64,000 bases of DNA from Clostridium sp. UBA4548 (lineage in GTDB: Bacteria > Bacillota > Clostridia > Clostridiales > Clostridiaceae), in the NCBI RefSeq assembly GCF_002387895.1, contig NZ_DGLI01000037.1, positions 1 to 64,000 of the forward strand, written 5' to 3'. Position 1 is the first letter of the stretch. Each line of letters opens with the position of its first letter. Shown here in pieces: positions 50,235 to 59,087 of this stretch. The notes beneath the pieces were generated by a model. That model searched no databases, had not been told where the DNA came from, and was given only the letters and a program-made list of their open reading frames with translations. The position numbers and the translations under genes were made by a program.

Positions 50235-52151
50235 ATGGGTGAAACTATATTAGAAAAAACAGAAGGACGTGTAAGTTACCATGACTCAGTAGAGGAAATG
50301 GTGAAAAGAATTAGAGAAGATGGTATGTCTAACGTCTTCGATAGATATGCTCTTCAAGAAAAGATTCGTTGTAAATTTTGCTTAGAAGGACTAAGCTGCA
50401 AATTATGTTCTAATGGACCTTGTAGAATAAGTGAAAAGGGCGGCCAAACTAAAGGGGTATGTGGTATAGGCCCTGATGCTATGGCCATGAGAGAATTTTT
50501 ATTACATAATATTATGGGAGCTGGAACCTACAGCCACCATGCTTACGAAGCTTTTCGTACCCTAAAAGCAACGGCAGAAGGAAAAACACCTTTTACAATT
50601 AAAGATGTTGATAAACTAAAATGGATGTGTGAAAAGGTTGGTATAGATACTAATCAAGATGTAAATGACATGGCAATTGAGCTTGCAGTTTTACTTGAAG
50701 ACCAACAAAGAATTGGGGTAGAAGAAGAAAATATCATGGTTAAAGCCTTTGCTCCAAAGAAAAGACAAGAAAAATGGAGAGAAATCGGAATCTACCCAGC
50801 AGGAACTGTTCATGAAGAGCAAAACTGTGTAGCAAGCTGCTTAACAAACGTAGATGGAAGCCACGTATCACTCGCTATGAAGGCTTTAAGGCTTGGTATA
50901 GCTACCATATACAACACTCAAATAGGACTTGAAATGGTTCAAGACATATTATTTGGAACCCCAACTCCTCATGAAGTAAATGTGGACCTTGGGATAATGG
51001 ACCCTGAATACGTAAATATAGTATTTAATGGACACCAACCTTGGGCAGGAGTTGCAACTATGCAAAAGGCTAGAGGAATGGATGTACAAGATAGAGCAAG
51101 AGCAGCAGGAGCAAAAGGACTTCGAATAGTAGGTTCTATAGAAACAGGTCAAGAACTTCTACAAAGATTTGATGTGGACGATATATTTGTAGGACTTATG
51201 GGTAACTGGCTTGCAATAGAGCCTCTTCTAGCAACTGGTACTGTTGATGTATTTGCTATGGAAGAAAACTGCTCCCCACCAGCGATAGATATGTATGCCG
51301 AAAAATATCAAGCAACTTTAGTTGCTGTAAGTACCCTTATTGATATGCCAGGTTTAGAACATAAGATTCCTTATGATCCGTCTGAAGTGAATGCCATGGC
51401 AGATAAATTAATTGACCTTGCTATAGAAAACTTTAAGAAGAGAAAAGACAACGTAAAACCAATGGTGCCACAAATGACTACAAAGGCTATTGCTGGTTTC
51501 TCAACAGAAGCAGTTTTAGGTGCTCTTGGAAATAAACTTGAGCCACTTGTAGATGTAATAGTTGCTGGAAAAATCAAAGGAGTAGTAGCTCTAGCAAACT
51601 GTTCAACACTAAGAAATGGCCCACAGGACTGGATGACAGTAAATCTTACAAAAGAACTAATTAAGAGAGATATATTAGTTGTTGCTGGTGGATGTGGAAA
51701 CCATGCTCTAGAGGTTGCAGGACTTTGTAATTTAGAAGCAAACAACACTATGGCTGGAGAGGGTTTAAGGGAAGTTTGTAACGCACTACAAATACCGCCA
51801 GTATTAAGCTTTGGAACTTGTACAGATACAGGTAGAATATCAATGTTAGTAACTGCCCTTGCGGATCACTTAAATGTAGACGTACCAGATCTACCAATAG
51901 CAGTAACTGCACCAGAATGGATGGAGCAAAAGGCTACTATAGACGGTGTATTTGCCGTAGCGTATGGAGCATATACTCATTTATCTCCTGTCCCATTCAT
52001 AACAGGTGCCCCTGAATTAGTTGATTTACTAACTAATAAGGTAGAAGGAGTAACTGGTGGTAAGGTGGCTCTTGGCGATGATCCTGTTCAAGTTGCTAAT
52101 GATATAGAAGCTCATATAAATAGCAAGAGAAAAGCAATGGGATTAAGCTAA
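50235..52151 (+). CDS. cooS: CooS-family protein with non-canonical C-cluster site (deviant CO dehydrogenase)
   Basis: A 638-aa homologue of the Ni,Fe carbon monoxide dehydrogenase catalytic subunit. The N-terminus has Cys46 and Cys49 (D-cluster, CX2C) and Cys55, Cys58, Cys63 and Cys76 (B-cluster). C-cluster ligands match at His267 (NGHQPW), Cys346 (EENCSPP), Cys456 (ANCSTL), Cys487 (GGCGNH) and Cys529 (GTCTD), with Lys566 (MEQK). At the position of the conserved Cys in GICCTG, however, the sequence is GSIETG: Glu303 replaces Cys295 of the standard enzyme. A CooS-V homologue lacking one canonical cysteine was reported to hold an Fe/S/O cluster and not to oxidise CO. So CO oxidation should not be assumed. 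No cooF, cooC or acs genes are adjacent. A terminator follows. Confidence 0.93.
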   Translation: MGETILEKTEGRVSYHDSVEEMVKRIREDGMSNVFDRYALQEKIRCKFCLEGLSCKLCSNGPCRISEKGGQTKGVCGIGPDAMAMREFLLHNIMGAGTYSHHAYEAFRTLKATAEGKTPFTIKDVDKLKWMCEKVGIDTNQDVNDMAIELAVLLEDQQRIGVEEENIMVKAFAPKKRQEKWREIGIYPAGTVHEEQNCVASCLTNVDGSHVSLAMKALRLGIATIYNTQIGLEMVQDILFGTPTPHEVNVDLGIMDPEYVNIVFNGHQPWAGVATMQKARGMDVQDRARAAGAKGLRIVGSIETGQELLQRFDVDDIFVGLMGNWLAIEPLLATGTVDVFAMEENCSPPAIDMYAEKYQATLVAVSTLIDMPGLEHKIPYDPSEVNAMADKLIDLAIENFKKRKDNVKPMVPQMTTKAIAGFSTEAVLGALGNKLEPLVDVIVAGKIKGVVALANCSTLRNGPQDWMTVNLTKELIKRDILVVAGGCGNHALEVAGLCNLEANNTMAGEGLREVCNALQIPPVLSFGTCTDTGRISMLVTALADHLNVDVPDLPIAVTAPEWMEQKATIDGVFAVAYGAYTHLSPVPFITGAPELVDLLTNKVEGVTGGKVALGDDPVQVANDIEAHINSKRKAMGLS

Positions 52152-52160
52152 TCCTATAAA

Positions 52161-52206
52161 AAAAGAGGAGATTCTTAAATTACTATTTAAGAATCCCCTC
52201 TTTATC
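52161..52206 (+). terminator. Terminator after the cooS-like gene
   Basis: A stem of about 18 bp with AAAGAGG at the start and CCTCTTT at the end flanks a short loop and is followed by ATCTTTT. Confidence 0.8.
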
Positions 52207-52412
52207 TTTTATTAGGCAAATATTATAGATTACTAAACTTATTTTTTATAATGATTTTTATAAAACAAACCAAGAATGGTTTTTTAATCCATAGCATTAC
52301 TTAAATATGATAGAAGTATATTCATAAAAGTGAATATGTATTCATTCAATTTACATATACATAATTATTTGATAGAATTGTGTATTATAACATGATAATG
52401 AGGAGAGATAAT

Positions 52413-52673
52413 ATGGATTTAGAAAATATTAAAGCAAGTGTAGTTACAAATGTTTATCACATTAATGCAGAAAAAAATGTACCTCTTCATAAACACCCTA
52501 AAAATGATGAAATATTTTATTGTATTAAGGGAGAAGGTTTTGGTGTTTTAGAGGATGGAGAAGTTCATCTAACCGCTGGAAAAGCTTTTATAGTTCCAGC
52601 AGGAGTCATGCATGCTCTAAGAACTGATAGTAATCTTTATGTTACCTCATTTTTAATACCTTTAGTTGAATAA
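52413..52673 (+). CDS. Cupin-domain protein
   Basis: An 86-aa single-domain beta barrel: VPLHKHPKNDEIFYCIKGEG (metal-binding HxH...E motif), then LTAGKAFIVPAGVMHALRTD (second motif with PxGxxH). The ATG at 52413 is preceded by GAGGAG; the upstream in-frame GTG at 52380 is less likely. Function unknown, probably binds a metal or small ligand. It stands alone downstream of the CooS gene with its own promoter region. Confidence 0.88.
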   Translation: MDLENIKASVVTNVYHINAEKNVPLHKHPKNDEIFYCIKGEGFGVLEDGEVHLTAGKAFIVPAGVMHALRTDSNLYVTSFLIPLVE

Positions 52674-52693
52674 GTAAATAGTTGATATTTAAT

Positions 52694-52730
52694 AAGTCCT
52701 TTGGTAAGCGTAGCCGAAGGATTTATTTTA
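52694..52730 (+). terminator. Terminator after the cupin gene
   Basis: A stem with TCCTTTGG and CCGAAGGA arms is followed by TTTATTTTATTTT. Confidence 0.75.
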
Positions 52731-53055
52731 TTTTCAAGTAATATATAAGGACTATAGGATGTAAATCTATTTTACTCAGATTGTAAATCATTACTTACTC
52801 GAACTATTATATAATAATTATCGTAAATAATATAAAGAGGAAAGGGCAAAAATAAATCAGGATAAGTATTGGGCTATGAATTTTGATCATATTAAGAGTA
52901 ACTCAGATATTTACAGTACATTGAGCCTATCTATCTCGTTTAGGGAACTTATTTTCAGGAAACAATAGTTTAAATGTTGAAGTAATTATTCTATATAAGT
53001 AAAATTGTATTAATAGCGGAATAGTAAAATAGAAAGTATAAAGGGGAGAAGTAAG
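52731..53055. other. Intergenic region with a short in-frame string
   Basis: No convincing gene. A 30-codon open frame begins with ATG at 52876 and could be a decayed coding fragment (with extension KINQDKYWAMNFDHI), but it has no good ribosome-binding site and no recognised family. Confidence 0.35.
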
Positions 53056-53595
53056 ATGAAAAAGAAATCCTTAATAATATTAGTAGTTTTATTAGTTATA
53101 TTAATCCCTACTTATATGGGGACTATTAGTAAGGAGAAGAAAAATAACATGGAAAAACCAACAAGCACAAAGTTGCAAGAGAAAGAGCCAAATAGCGGAG
53201 AAGGAAACAAGGGTATAACAGTAAATAAATTAGAGGTAGTTTATGTTGAGCCCAATAAGGCAGAAGAAATCTTAGGTAGCAAATATACAAGCATAAAAAA
53301 ACTTAAGGGATATAAATTAATAACTTTAAACAATGAAACTTATCTCTATATTGGGTTAGGTAAAAAATCCACAGGAGGGTATGACTTAGAAGTAACCCAC
53401 TTAGAGGATAATGAAGGAATTTTAAATGCAGAAGTTAATGTAAGGGAACCTAAAGACACAGATATAGTAACTCAAGCTATAACTTACCCACACAAAATTC
53501 TAAAGCTTAGCTTTTCACCAAGAAAAGTTAATATTAAATCTATGAATACAGAAGATGTTTTCGAAGAAGTTGTACCAGAAGGAGTTAGTCAGTAA
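53056..53595 (+). CDS. Membrane-anchored PrcB-like protein
   Basis: A 179-aa protein with one N-terminal membrane helix (5-22), a polar linker and a C-terminal domain resembling PrcB_C, the C-terminal domain of protease-complex subunit PrcB: ETYLYIGLGKKSTGGYDLEV followed by strands ending in AITYPHKILKLSF. Molecular role unknown; PrcB-type domains occur with proteases and chaperones. AAGGGGAG precedes the ATG. Confidence 0.8.
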   Translation: MKKKSLIILVVLLVILIPTYMGTISKEKKNNMEKPTSTKLQEKEPNSGEGNKGITVNKLEVVYVEPNKAEEILGSKYTSIKKLKGYKLITLNNETYLYIGLGKKSTGGYDLEVTHLEDNEGILNAEVNVREPKDTDIVTQAITYPHKILKLSFSPRKVNIKSMNTEDVFEEVVPEGVSQ

Positions 53596-53638
53596 TAAAA
53601 ATATGTTGAGATGGTCTCATAAATAATAAAGTAGAGAT

Positions 53639-53690
53639 AAAAAGGACTTCTCATTATTGCATTTTATGCATTATGAGGTAGTCCTTTTGT
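53639..53690 (+). terminator. Terminator after the PrcB-like gene
   Basis: An imperfect stem (AAAAGGAC with GTCCTTTT, and CTCAT with ATGAG inside) ends in TTTTGTT. It could also end transcription of the decayed gene on the minus strand. Confidence 0.7.
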
Positions 53691-53718
53691 TATGAATTCA
53701 AATTTCTACAATTAAGAG

Positions 53719-53946
53719 CTAATCTACAAACTTTCCCTGCTTAGGAACTGCAATTTCTTCAAAGTTTTTAGAAAGCATATCTAAGTGTTTTTTAAGTTCT
53801 TCATCTTTCATTGGTTTTCCATGGCTTGGGATTACAAGATTTGGCTTAAGTTCTTTAAGGAGCCTTACAGAAGCTTCAGCAGCCTGCCAATCTGTGGTTA
53901 AATAGGCTGGAGGAGTACTTATGGCTGTGATTTTATATGAACAATA
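53719..53946 (-). pseudogene. Truncated C-terminal fragment of a metallo-beta-lactamase-fold hydrolase
   Basis: The minus-strand frame from 53946 to the stop at 53719-53721 gives 75 residues that look like the end of an MBL-fold protein: TPPAYLTTDWQAAEASVRLL, LKPNLVIPSHGKPM (late metal-site region GHGxPM) and a helical end GKFVD. No start codon or upstream half with the HxHxDH motif is present; a stop lies just before the fragment. It is a decayed remnant between two genes on the other strand. Confidence 0.75.
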
Positions 53947-54042
53947 TTAGATAAATCTTTATTAAATATAATGAAGCTAACTATACATAGATCTTTCAAG
54001 TTTAATGGATAATAAGAAAAAGACAATTTGGAGGTAGAAGTT

Positions 54043-54234
54043 ATGAAGAGAGATTTAAGCAGAAGAAATAAAAGCTATACTATAAGAGAAGTTGAAGACA
54101 ATTTAAATGGAATGACCAATCATATAACAGAAGGTTCTGATGTGGGAAGCGAGCCGTTTCCCTTTACCGAAGAAGAGAATAAGACTAAGGAGCAATTTCA
54201 TTTTGGAGATATTCAAAGTAATAGACCTTTATAA
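54043..54234 (+). CDS. Small hydrophilic protein of unknown function
   Basis: A 63-aa charged protein starting KRDLSRRNKSYTIREVEDNL and continuing with Glu/Pro-rich sequence. Start ATG at 54043 has TTGGAGG upstream; an earlier in-frame start overlaps the site. No family recognised; no membrane segment. Confidence 0.65.
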   Translation: MKRDLSRRNKSYTIREVEDNLNGMTNHITEGSDVGSEPFPFTEEENKTKEQFHFGDIQSNRPL

Positions 54235-54437
54235 TTTATGTAGATAACCAATGCATAACTAAAGGACTTTCTATTTTAAGATAAAGATATAACTTTTCTT
54301 TAATACACCGCAAAACTTATCTTTAGATTAAAAAACTAAAAAGTATTATAATCTATTCCTTTGTGGCATAAATTGGATTAATATAGAAATATATTAATTA
54401 CTTTCATATGCCTTATTAAAATCATGGGGGAATTAAA

Positions 54438-54704
54438 ATGAGCTGGGAGAGAGAAAATCTTAGAAGTAGAAAAGGTGGGGGAAACAAATTAAAAACTTGG
54501 ATTAAGATATTATTTTTTATTCATTTAGCAGGTTATATTGCTGTGAATGGATTCTTAGCCTTTGTAAACTTCTTTACATGGAATGGCTACTTATGGTTTG
54601 TGTGGCCTTTATTTTCATGGGGAATAGGAGTTATGATACATGGAGTAATTACACTTCTAATAATTTATCTATGTAGTGGTTTACAAAATGGACAATCTAA
54701 TTAG
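54438..54704 (+). CDS. 2TM-domain protein
   Basis: An 88-aa membrane protein with two helices (about 23-43 and 52-78) separated by a short turn rich in aromatic residues (FTWNGYLWFVWPLFSWGIGV), fitting the 2TM domain. The basic N-terminus is cytoplasmic. GGGGGAATTAAA precedes the ATG. Function unknown. Confidence 0.82.
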   Translation: MSWERENLRSRKGGGNKLKTWIKILFFIHLAGYIAVNGFLAFVNFFTWNGYLWFVWPLFSWGIGVMIHGVITLLIIYLCSGLQNGQSN

Positions 54705-54897
54705 GCATCTGAAAATAAATAACAAGTCAAAGATGTAAAGGATATTTTGAGTTAGACAAGGAAACAGGTTCTGCAGATAGTAGAGCTATCTAAGGGTTCT
54801 GTTGACGCAGTATAACTTAAAATAGCCGAGCATACTGACCTATTTATTTTTTGAAGATGCCATATATAAACAAGTAAAATGTTATGGAGGATGAAAA

Positions 54898-55896
54898 ATG
54901 AGTTATTTACTAAAACCATTAAAAACTAAAAAACTAGAATTAACTAACCGCTTAGTTATGCCACCTATGGCTACAGCTAAATCCCAAGGTGATGGTGAGG
55001 TTAGTGAAGAAATTTTAAATTATTATAAGGAAAAATCAGAAGGGGGATATATCTCCTTAATCATTGTTGAACATAGTTTTATAAATCAACAAGGGAAGGC
55101 TGGCAATGGACAGCTTTCAGTAGCACAGGATAGTGACATTGAAGGATTAAAAAAGCTTGCAAAAGTAATTCAGGCAAATGGTTCCAAGGCAGTAATGCAA
55201 ATTAACCATGCAGGGGGAGCAGCAAGTAGAGAAGTTACAGGAATGTCTCCAGCAGGTCCATCAGCGACAGAAAATCCTCGTTTTAAAGATAGAGAAGTAC
55301 CACAAGAGCTTTCTAAAGAAGATATAAAAAAAATAATAAAGGATTTTGCAGAGGCAGCAAGACGTACTAAGGAAGCAGGTTTTGATGGGGTAGAAATTCA
55401 CTCAGCTCATGGATATTTGCTTAATCAGTTCTTTTCTCCGCTCTCTAATAAGAGAACAGATGAATATGGTGGAGATGTAAATAGTCGTATTAGGATTCAC
55501 CTTGAGGTAATCAAAGCTGTGAAGGAAGCAGTAGGGGATGAGTTCCCAATACTTTTGAGATTAGGTGCAGCAGATTATATTGAAGGTGGAACTGTGGTTG
55601 AAGATAGCATAGTGGCAGCTAAGGCTTTTGAAGAGGCGGGAATAGATATTCTTGATATTTCTGGAGGCTTTTTAGGTTATGTAATGCCAAATGCAACAGA
55701 ACAAGGATACTTCTATCCACTAACAGAAGTTATTAAAAAGCAAATTTCAATTCCAGTAATTTTAACAGGTGGAATTGTAGATGCTGAGGCTGCTGAAAAA
55801 CTTCTTGCAGAAGATAAAGCAGACCTAATTGGAGTTGGAAGAACAATATTTAAGGATTCAGCTTGGGCTAAAAGAGCAGTAGAAAGTCTGAGTTAG
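54898..55896 (+). CDS. Old-yellow-enzyme-type NADH:flavin oxidoreductase
   Basis: A 332-aa FMN TIM-barrel enzyme. Signatures are KKLELTNRLVMPPMATAKS, QINHAGGAASREV, the catalytic FDGVEIHSAHGYLLNQFFSP segment and FMN phosphate-binding VILTGG with GVGRTIF. Enzymes of the class reduce activated double bonds or nitro groups. It lacks the C-terminal Fe-S/FAD part of the large enoate reductases, so it is the short form. GGAGG lies before the ATG; no operon partner is obvious. Confidence 0.94.
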   Translation: MSYLLKPLKTKKLELTNRLVMPPMATAKSQGDGEVSEEILNYYKEKSEGGYISLIIVEHSFINQQGKAGNGQLSVAQDSDIEGLKKLAKVIQANGSKAVMQINHAGGAASREVTGMSPAGPSATENPRFKDREVPQELSKEDIKKIIKDFAEAARRTKEAGFDGVEIHSAHGYLLNQFFSPLSNKRTDEYGGDVNSRIRIHLEVIKAVKEAVGDEFPILLRLGAADYIEGGTVVEDSIVAAKAFEEAGIDILDISGGFLGYVMPNATEQGYFYPLTEVIKKQISIPVILTGGIVDAEAAEKLLAEDKADLIGVGRTIFKDSAWAKRAVESLS

Positions 55897-56074
55897 TAGG
55901 AAGTAAAAGTCAGCAACAGTATGATAAAATTACTTAGTATAGGTTTTAATGACGAGAGTTTATTTTAGTAGCTTCAAAAAGTCTTAGGGGAATCAAGGAA
56001 GGTTTTATTTATAAGTGAAGTCTTAACTTGATTACGTATAAATTCTATAAGATTATTAATTTAGGAGGAGTATA

Positions 56075-56437
56075 ATGAAATTTTGTTGGAGTACACTAAA
56101 GGTTAAAAATATGGAGGAATCACTTAAGTTTTATGAGGAAATACTTAATCTTAAGATAAATAAAAGATTCAATGCTGGTCCAGGATTTGAAATTGCCTTT
56201 TTAGGGGATGGAGAAACAAAAATTGAATTAATATGTGATAAAAACAATGAAGATATTAATGTGGGAAAAGATATCTCTTGGGGTTTTCAGGTAGATTCAG
56301 TTGATGAAATGATTAGTTTTCTTAATGAAAAAGGTATAGCTATTGCAGAGGGACCTATTCAACCAAATCCTCACACAAAATTTTTCTATGTAATTGATCC
56401 AAATGGATTAAAAATTCAATTTGTAGAAAATATGTAG
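56075..56437 (+). CDS. VOC (glyoxalase/bleomycin-resistance fold) protein
   Basis: A 120-aa protein of two beta-alpha-beta-beta-beta units: FCWSTLKVKNMEESLKFYEE, GFEIAFLGDGETKIELIC, SWGFQVDSVDEMISFL and a final TKFFYVIDPNGLKIQFVE. The pattern is that of lactoylglutathione-lyase-like proteins, but substrate is not known. AGGAGG precedes the ATG. It follows the OYE gene on the same strand by about 180 bases. Confidence 0.9.
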   Translation: MKFCWSTLKVKNMEESLKFYEEILNLKINKRFNAGPGFEIAFLGDGETKIELICDKNNEDINVGKDISWGFQVDSVDEMISFLNEKGIAIAEGPIQPNPHTKFFYVIDPNGLKIQFVENM

Positions 56438-56466
56438 AGAATTATTAAGAATGCACTAAAGTGTTA

Positions 56467-56512
56467 CAACCCTTATTCTTTTTAGAGGATAGGGGTTAAA
56501 TTTTTACTTGGT
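56467..56512 (+). terminator. Terminator after the VOC gene
   Basis: A stem with AACCC and GGGTT ends and a roughly 12-bp arm (two G-U pairs) is followed by AAATTTTTAC. Confidence 0.65.
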
Positions 56513-56731
56513 TATTTTTTATCATTTGTAATAGTACAGAATCTTATATTTCAATATATTATTAAATATAAGATTTGTAGATTGAGAAGCAAATACTTGC
56601 CTTTCTAAAATTCATGTAAATGTTATAGTATTGATTGGTTCATTAGTATTGTCATAAATGGGATAATTAACTATATCAGTGGTAAAGAATTTCACAACTA
56701 AAACGATAATATAAGAAAAGGGGGAGATTAT

Positions 56732-57394
56732 ATGCAGATTCAAAGATTAAATAATTGGAGTAACCCAATGTATAATAAGCTTAAAGAAGCTACAGATAAT
56801 CAAAAGAGAGAAAAAGCGGAAGAGGGAAAAAGTATAAAGATAGAAAAAACCTCAAACGAAATAATAAAAAAATTGCAGGAACTAAAACAAGGTTTCAAGG
56901 AAGAGAAAACAAAACTTCAAGAAACAGAAATGGATCCTAAGGAAAAAAGAGCAAAACTTGAAGAGATAAACAAAAAGATTGCCGAAATAGACGCTGAAAT
57001 ACAGCAAGTGAGATTAATGGAAAAAGAAAAAGAAGCCTTAGAAAAACAACGTAAGTTAGAAGAAAAAAGTAAAAAAGATGAAAGTATGAGGTCTAATGAA
57101 AATATTAATGGAGTAATAGTTGAAGATAGTTTAAAGAAGTTAATTTCAGCTAAAAACAAATTAAGCAATGTAAATAATTTTGGTAAAACTAAAACGGCAT
57201 TAGAAGTTGAAAAAGGATACTTGAAGCTTACTGGAAATGAAAATTCTTTTGTTGATAGACAATATACTAAATTAACTAAAGGAATAAAAGGGTTAGAAAA
57301 CAGAATCTTAAATGAAGTAGGAAAAGCAAGCAAAGAAGTTAGTGATAATTACGAAGATAAAAAGGCTTTGAAAGATGAAAATGAAAAAGAATAG
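56732..57394 (+). CDS. Lysine/glutamate-rich coiled-coil protein
   Basis: A 220-aa soluble protein. Residues about 30-120 form a charged coiled coil (EEKTKLQETEMDPKEKRAKL, then EEINKKIAEIDAEIQQVRLM); the remainder is helical with a polar tail. GGGGGAG precedes the ATG. No family recognised. It stands alone with a strong terminator, and GC content is no different from its neighbours. Confidence 0.78.
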   Translation: MQIQRLNNWSNPMYNKLKEATDNQKREKAEEGKSIKIEKTSNEIIKKLQELKQGFKEEKTKLQETEMDPKEKRAKLEEINKKIAEIDAEIQQVRLMEKEKEALEKQRKLEEKSKKDESMRSNENINGVIVEDSLKKLISAKNKLSNVNNFGKTKTALEVEKGYLKLTGNENSFVDRQYTKLTKGIKGLENRILNEVGKASKEVSDNYEDKKALKDENEKE

Positions 57395-57496
57395 AGTATA
57401 TAAATATTTAACTTTAAGAAATAGTAGTAGATATTTATAGTGACCTTTAAAAGGAGACTCTCTTATTCTCATTAGAAGAAAGTCACAATAGCATAA

Positions 57497-57543
57497 TAAG
57501 AAACAGAGTGTGTTAATGAAAATAGCACACTCTGTTTCTTATT
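57497..57543. terminator. Strong bidirectional terminator
   Basis: A stem of about 17 bp (57498-57514 with about 57526-57542) begins with AATAAG and ends with CTTATT; its core CAGAGTGTG is GC-rich for this DNA. It ends the coiled-coil gene. Confidence 0.8.
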
Positions 57544-57645
57544 ATAAATGAGCAAACTTTTTATAATAAATTAATATTTTCTTTTTAAATAGGTATTGCT
57601 TAAATTAAAAGCAAAAATACAGATAATTTATTAATCATATTACCG

Positions 57646-57771
57646 TCAACTAAAAGTCATAAGCTGACCATGGTTTATAGAAGAAATGCATTCATAAGAT
57701 AAGGTACTATAAAAGCCTCTAAATATAATCTTATTAAATTCTATAAACTCATTGGTAAAAATTTTCTTCAT
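57646..57771 (-). CDS. Possible small ORF, perhaps a truncated MarR-like start
   Basis: A 41-codon frame on the minus strand starts with ATG at 57771, with AGGAGG at 5-base spacing, and reads MKKIFTNEFIEFNKIIFRGF, then an SSINHGQLMTF segment before the stop. The end resembles the first helix and start of the next in MarR regulators, so it may be the beginning of a decayed gene. Nothing supports a complete regulator. Confidence 0.4.
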   Translation of the reverse strand: MKKIFTNEFIEFNKIIFRGFYSTLSYECISSINHGQLMTFS

Positions 57772-58246
57772 AATGTCCTCCTGAAAGTTCATATTGAAGC
57801 TTAATAATAAATCATATTAATTGGCAATTTACATCTGGATAAGAAGGATTATATACCCAAAAGCTGAAAGAAATCATGTTATATTCTTATAAATATAAGA
57901 ATAAAAGAAGATAAGAAGATATAGTATTCATGACGGTTCTGGGGATAAGATGCATATAAGTTATATACTACAAACATAATAAGCAAGGCTTAATTAGAAG
58001 ATTAAGCTAGCATATAGCCTATCTTTTGTAAGATAAGAATCAGACTGGAACTTATTTCAGCTTGTGCACAGATATAATTATAGTGTAATATGGAAATAAA
58101 ACAATATCTTGTAAAAAATTTGGCAATACTTATATAACAGAAAGGTTAAAGAATTTATAACCTTCAAGATTTTATTTGGAGACAAGAAAAGTTTTAGTAA
58201 GCATCAAAAGAAAAATGAAATGATTTATTACTAAAGGGAGATTACA
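57772..58246. other. Intergenic region upstream of amj
   Basis: About 475 AT-rich bases. Short dyads are visible near 57888-57905 (TATTCTTATAAATATAAGAATA type) but no gene. The amj promoter is expected here; no riboswitch was recognised. Confidence 0.4.
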
Positions 58247-59044
58247 ATGATTTTAAACTCTGATTTACTTACAAAGCTAATTTTTTTCACAATTATTATA
58301 CATATAGTCGACACCTTAGCTTACTCTGTTAGGTTAAATTCAGTTAAGAGTGGAAACTTTGCATTATCAATGTCTTTGTTCAATATTATAGTTTTAGTGG
58401 CAAGAACTGCAAACATGGTTCAGGCTCCACTGATTGGATTAATTATTGATAGAAGCATTAATGCTAACCATAATCCTATTATGGAAATTAGATATACAGT
58501 GTTTGGAACTACTATTGGTACGGTAATAGGAATTTTACTAATACCTACCTTTTTGAGGGTTTTTTCTAAGGCTGTTACAAAACTTGAGGAGACAGGTTCT
58601 GTTCCAAGCTTAGTATTACAATCACTAAGCCTTGCAAATATAAAGCGTGTAGCAAGAAATACTGTATCACCATCAAGAAATATGATTAAAAATCTTAGGT
58701 ATAAAAATATTCCTAAAAGATTACTATTAATAAATATTTTTATAACGGGGGTTTATACTATAGGAGTTCTAGCAGCATATTATGCATCAACTTTTAACCC
58801 AGCTAATAGGGTAGCAATTTCCTCTTCTTCAGGAATGATTAATGGAATTGCAAGCATACTATTAACTCTTTTTATCGACCCTAAGGCAGCAATGATAACA
58901 GATGAGGCAATGAGAGGAAAGAGAGAATATGCAGATGTTAAAGCCTTAGTAATAGTGCTCATTGGAACGAAGCTTCTAGGGACTTTACTTGGTCAAGTTC
59001 TATTAGTACCAGCAGCTAGAATCATAGAGTTTTTCTTTAGATAA
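58247..59044 (+). CDS. amj: Alternate lipid II flippase Amj
   Basis: A 265-aa membrane protein with about six or seven helices. The N-terminal FTIIIHIVDTLAYSVRLNSV followed by KSGNFALSMSLFNIIVLVAR and the late ISSSSGMINGIASILLTLFIDP match Amj (YdaH), the alternate lipid II flippase that substitutes for MurJ in Bacillus. AAAGGGAG precedes the ATG. In Bacillus its expression responds to envelope stress; here regulation is unknown. Confidence 0.9.
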   Translation: MILNSDLLTKLIFFTIIIHIVDTLAYSVRLNSVKSGNFALSMSLFNIIVLVARTANMVQAPLIGLIIDRSINANHNPIMEIRYTVFGTTIGTVIGILLIPTFLRVFSKAVTKLEETGSVPSLVLQSLSLANIKRVARNTVSPSRNMIKNLRYKNIPKRLLLINIFITGVYTIGVLAAYYASTFNPANRVAISSSSGMINGIASILLTLFIDPKAAMITDEAMRGKREYADVKALVIVLIGTKLLGTLLGQVLLVPAARIIEFFFR

Positions 59045-59087
59045 AAAATAATAAGTAAAAAAGTTTTAATTAATGGGGGAGAGTAAT

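Noticed and set aside
50235..52151. Calling this region a CO-dehydrogenase/acetyl-CoA synthase locus
   Set aside because: No acs, cooC, cooF or corrinoid protein genes are present and the active site lacks a canonical cysteine.
52876..52968. 30-codon ORF upstream of the PrcB-like gene
   Set aside because: Weak ribosome-binding site, no recognised similarity; may be a decayed fragment but cannot be supported.
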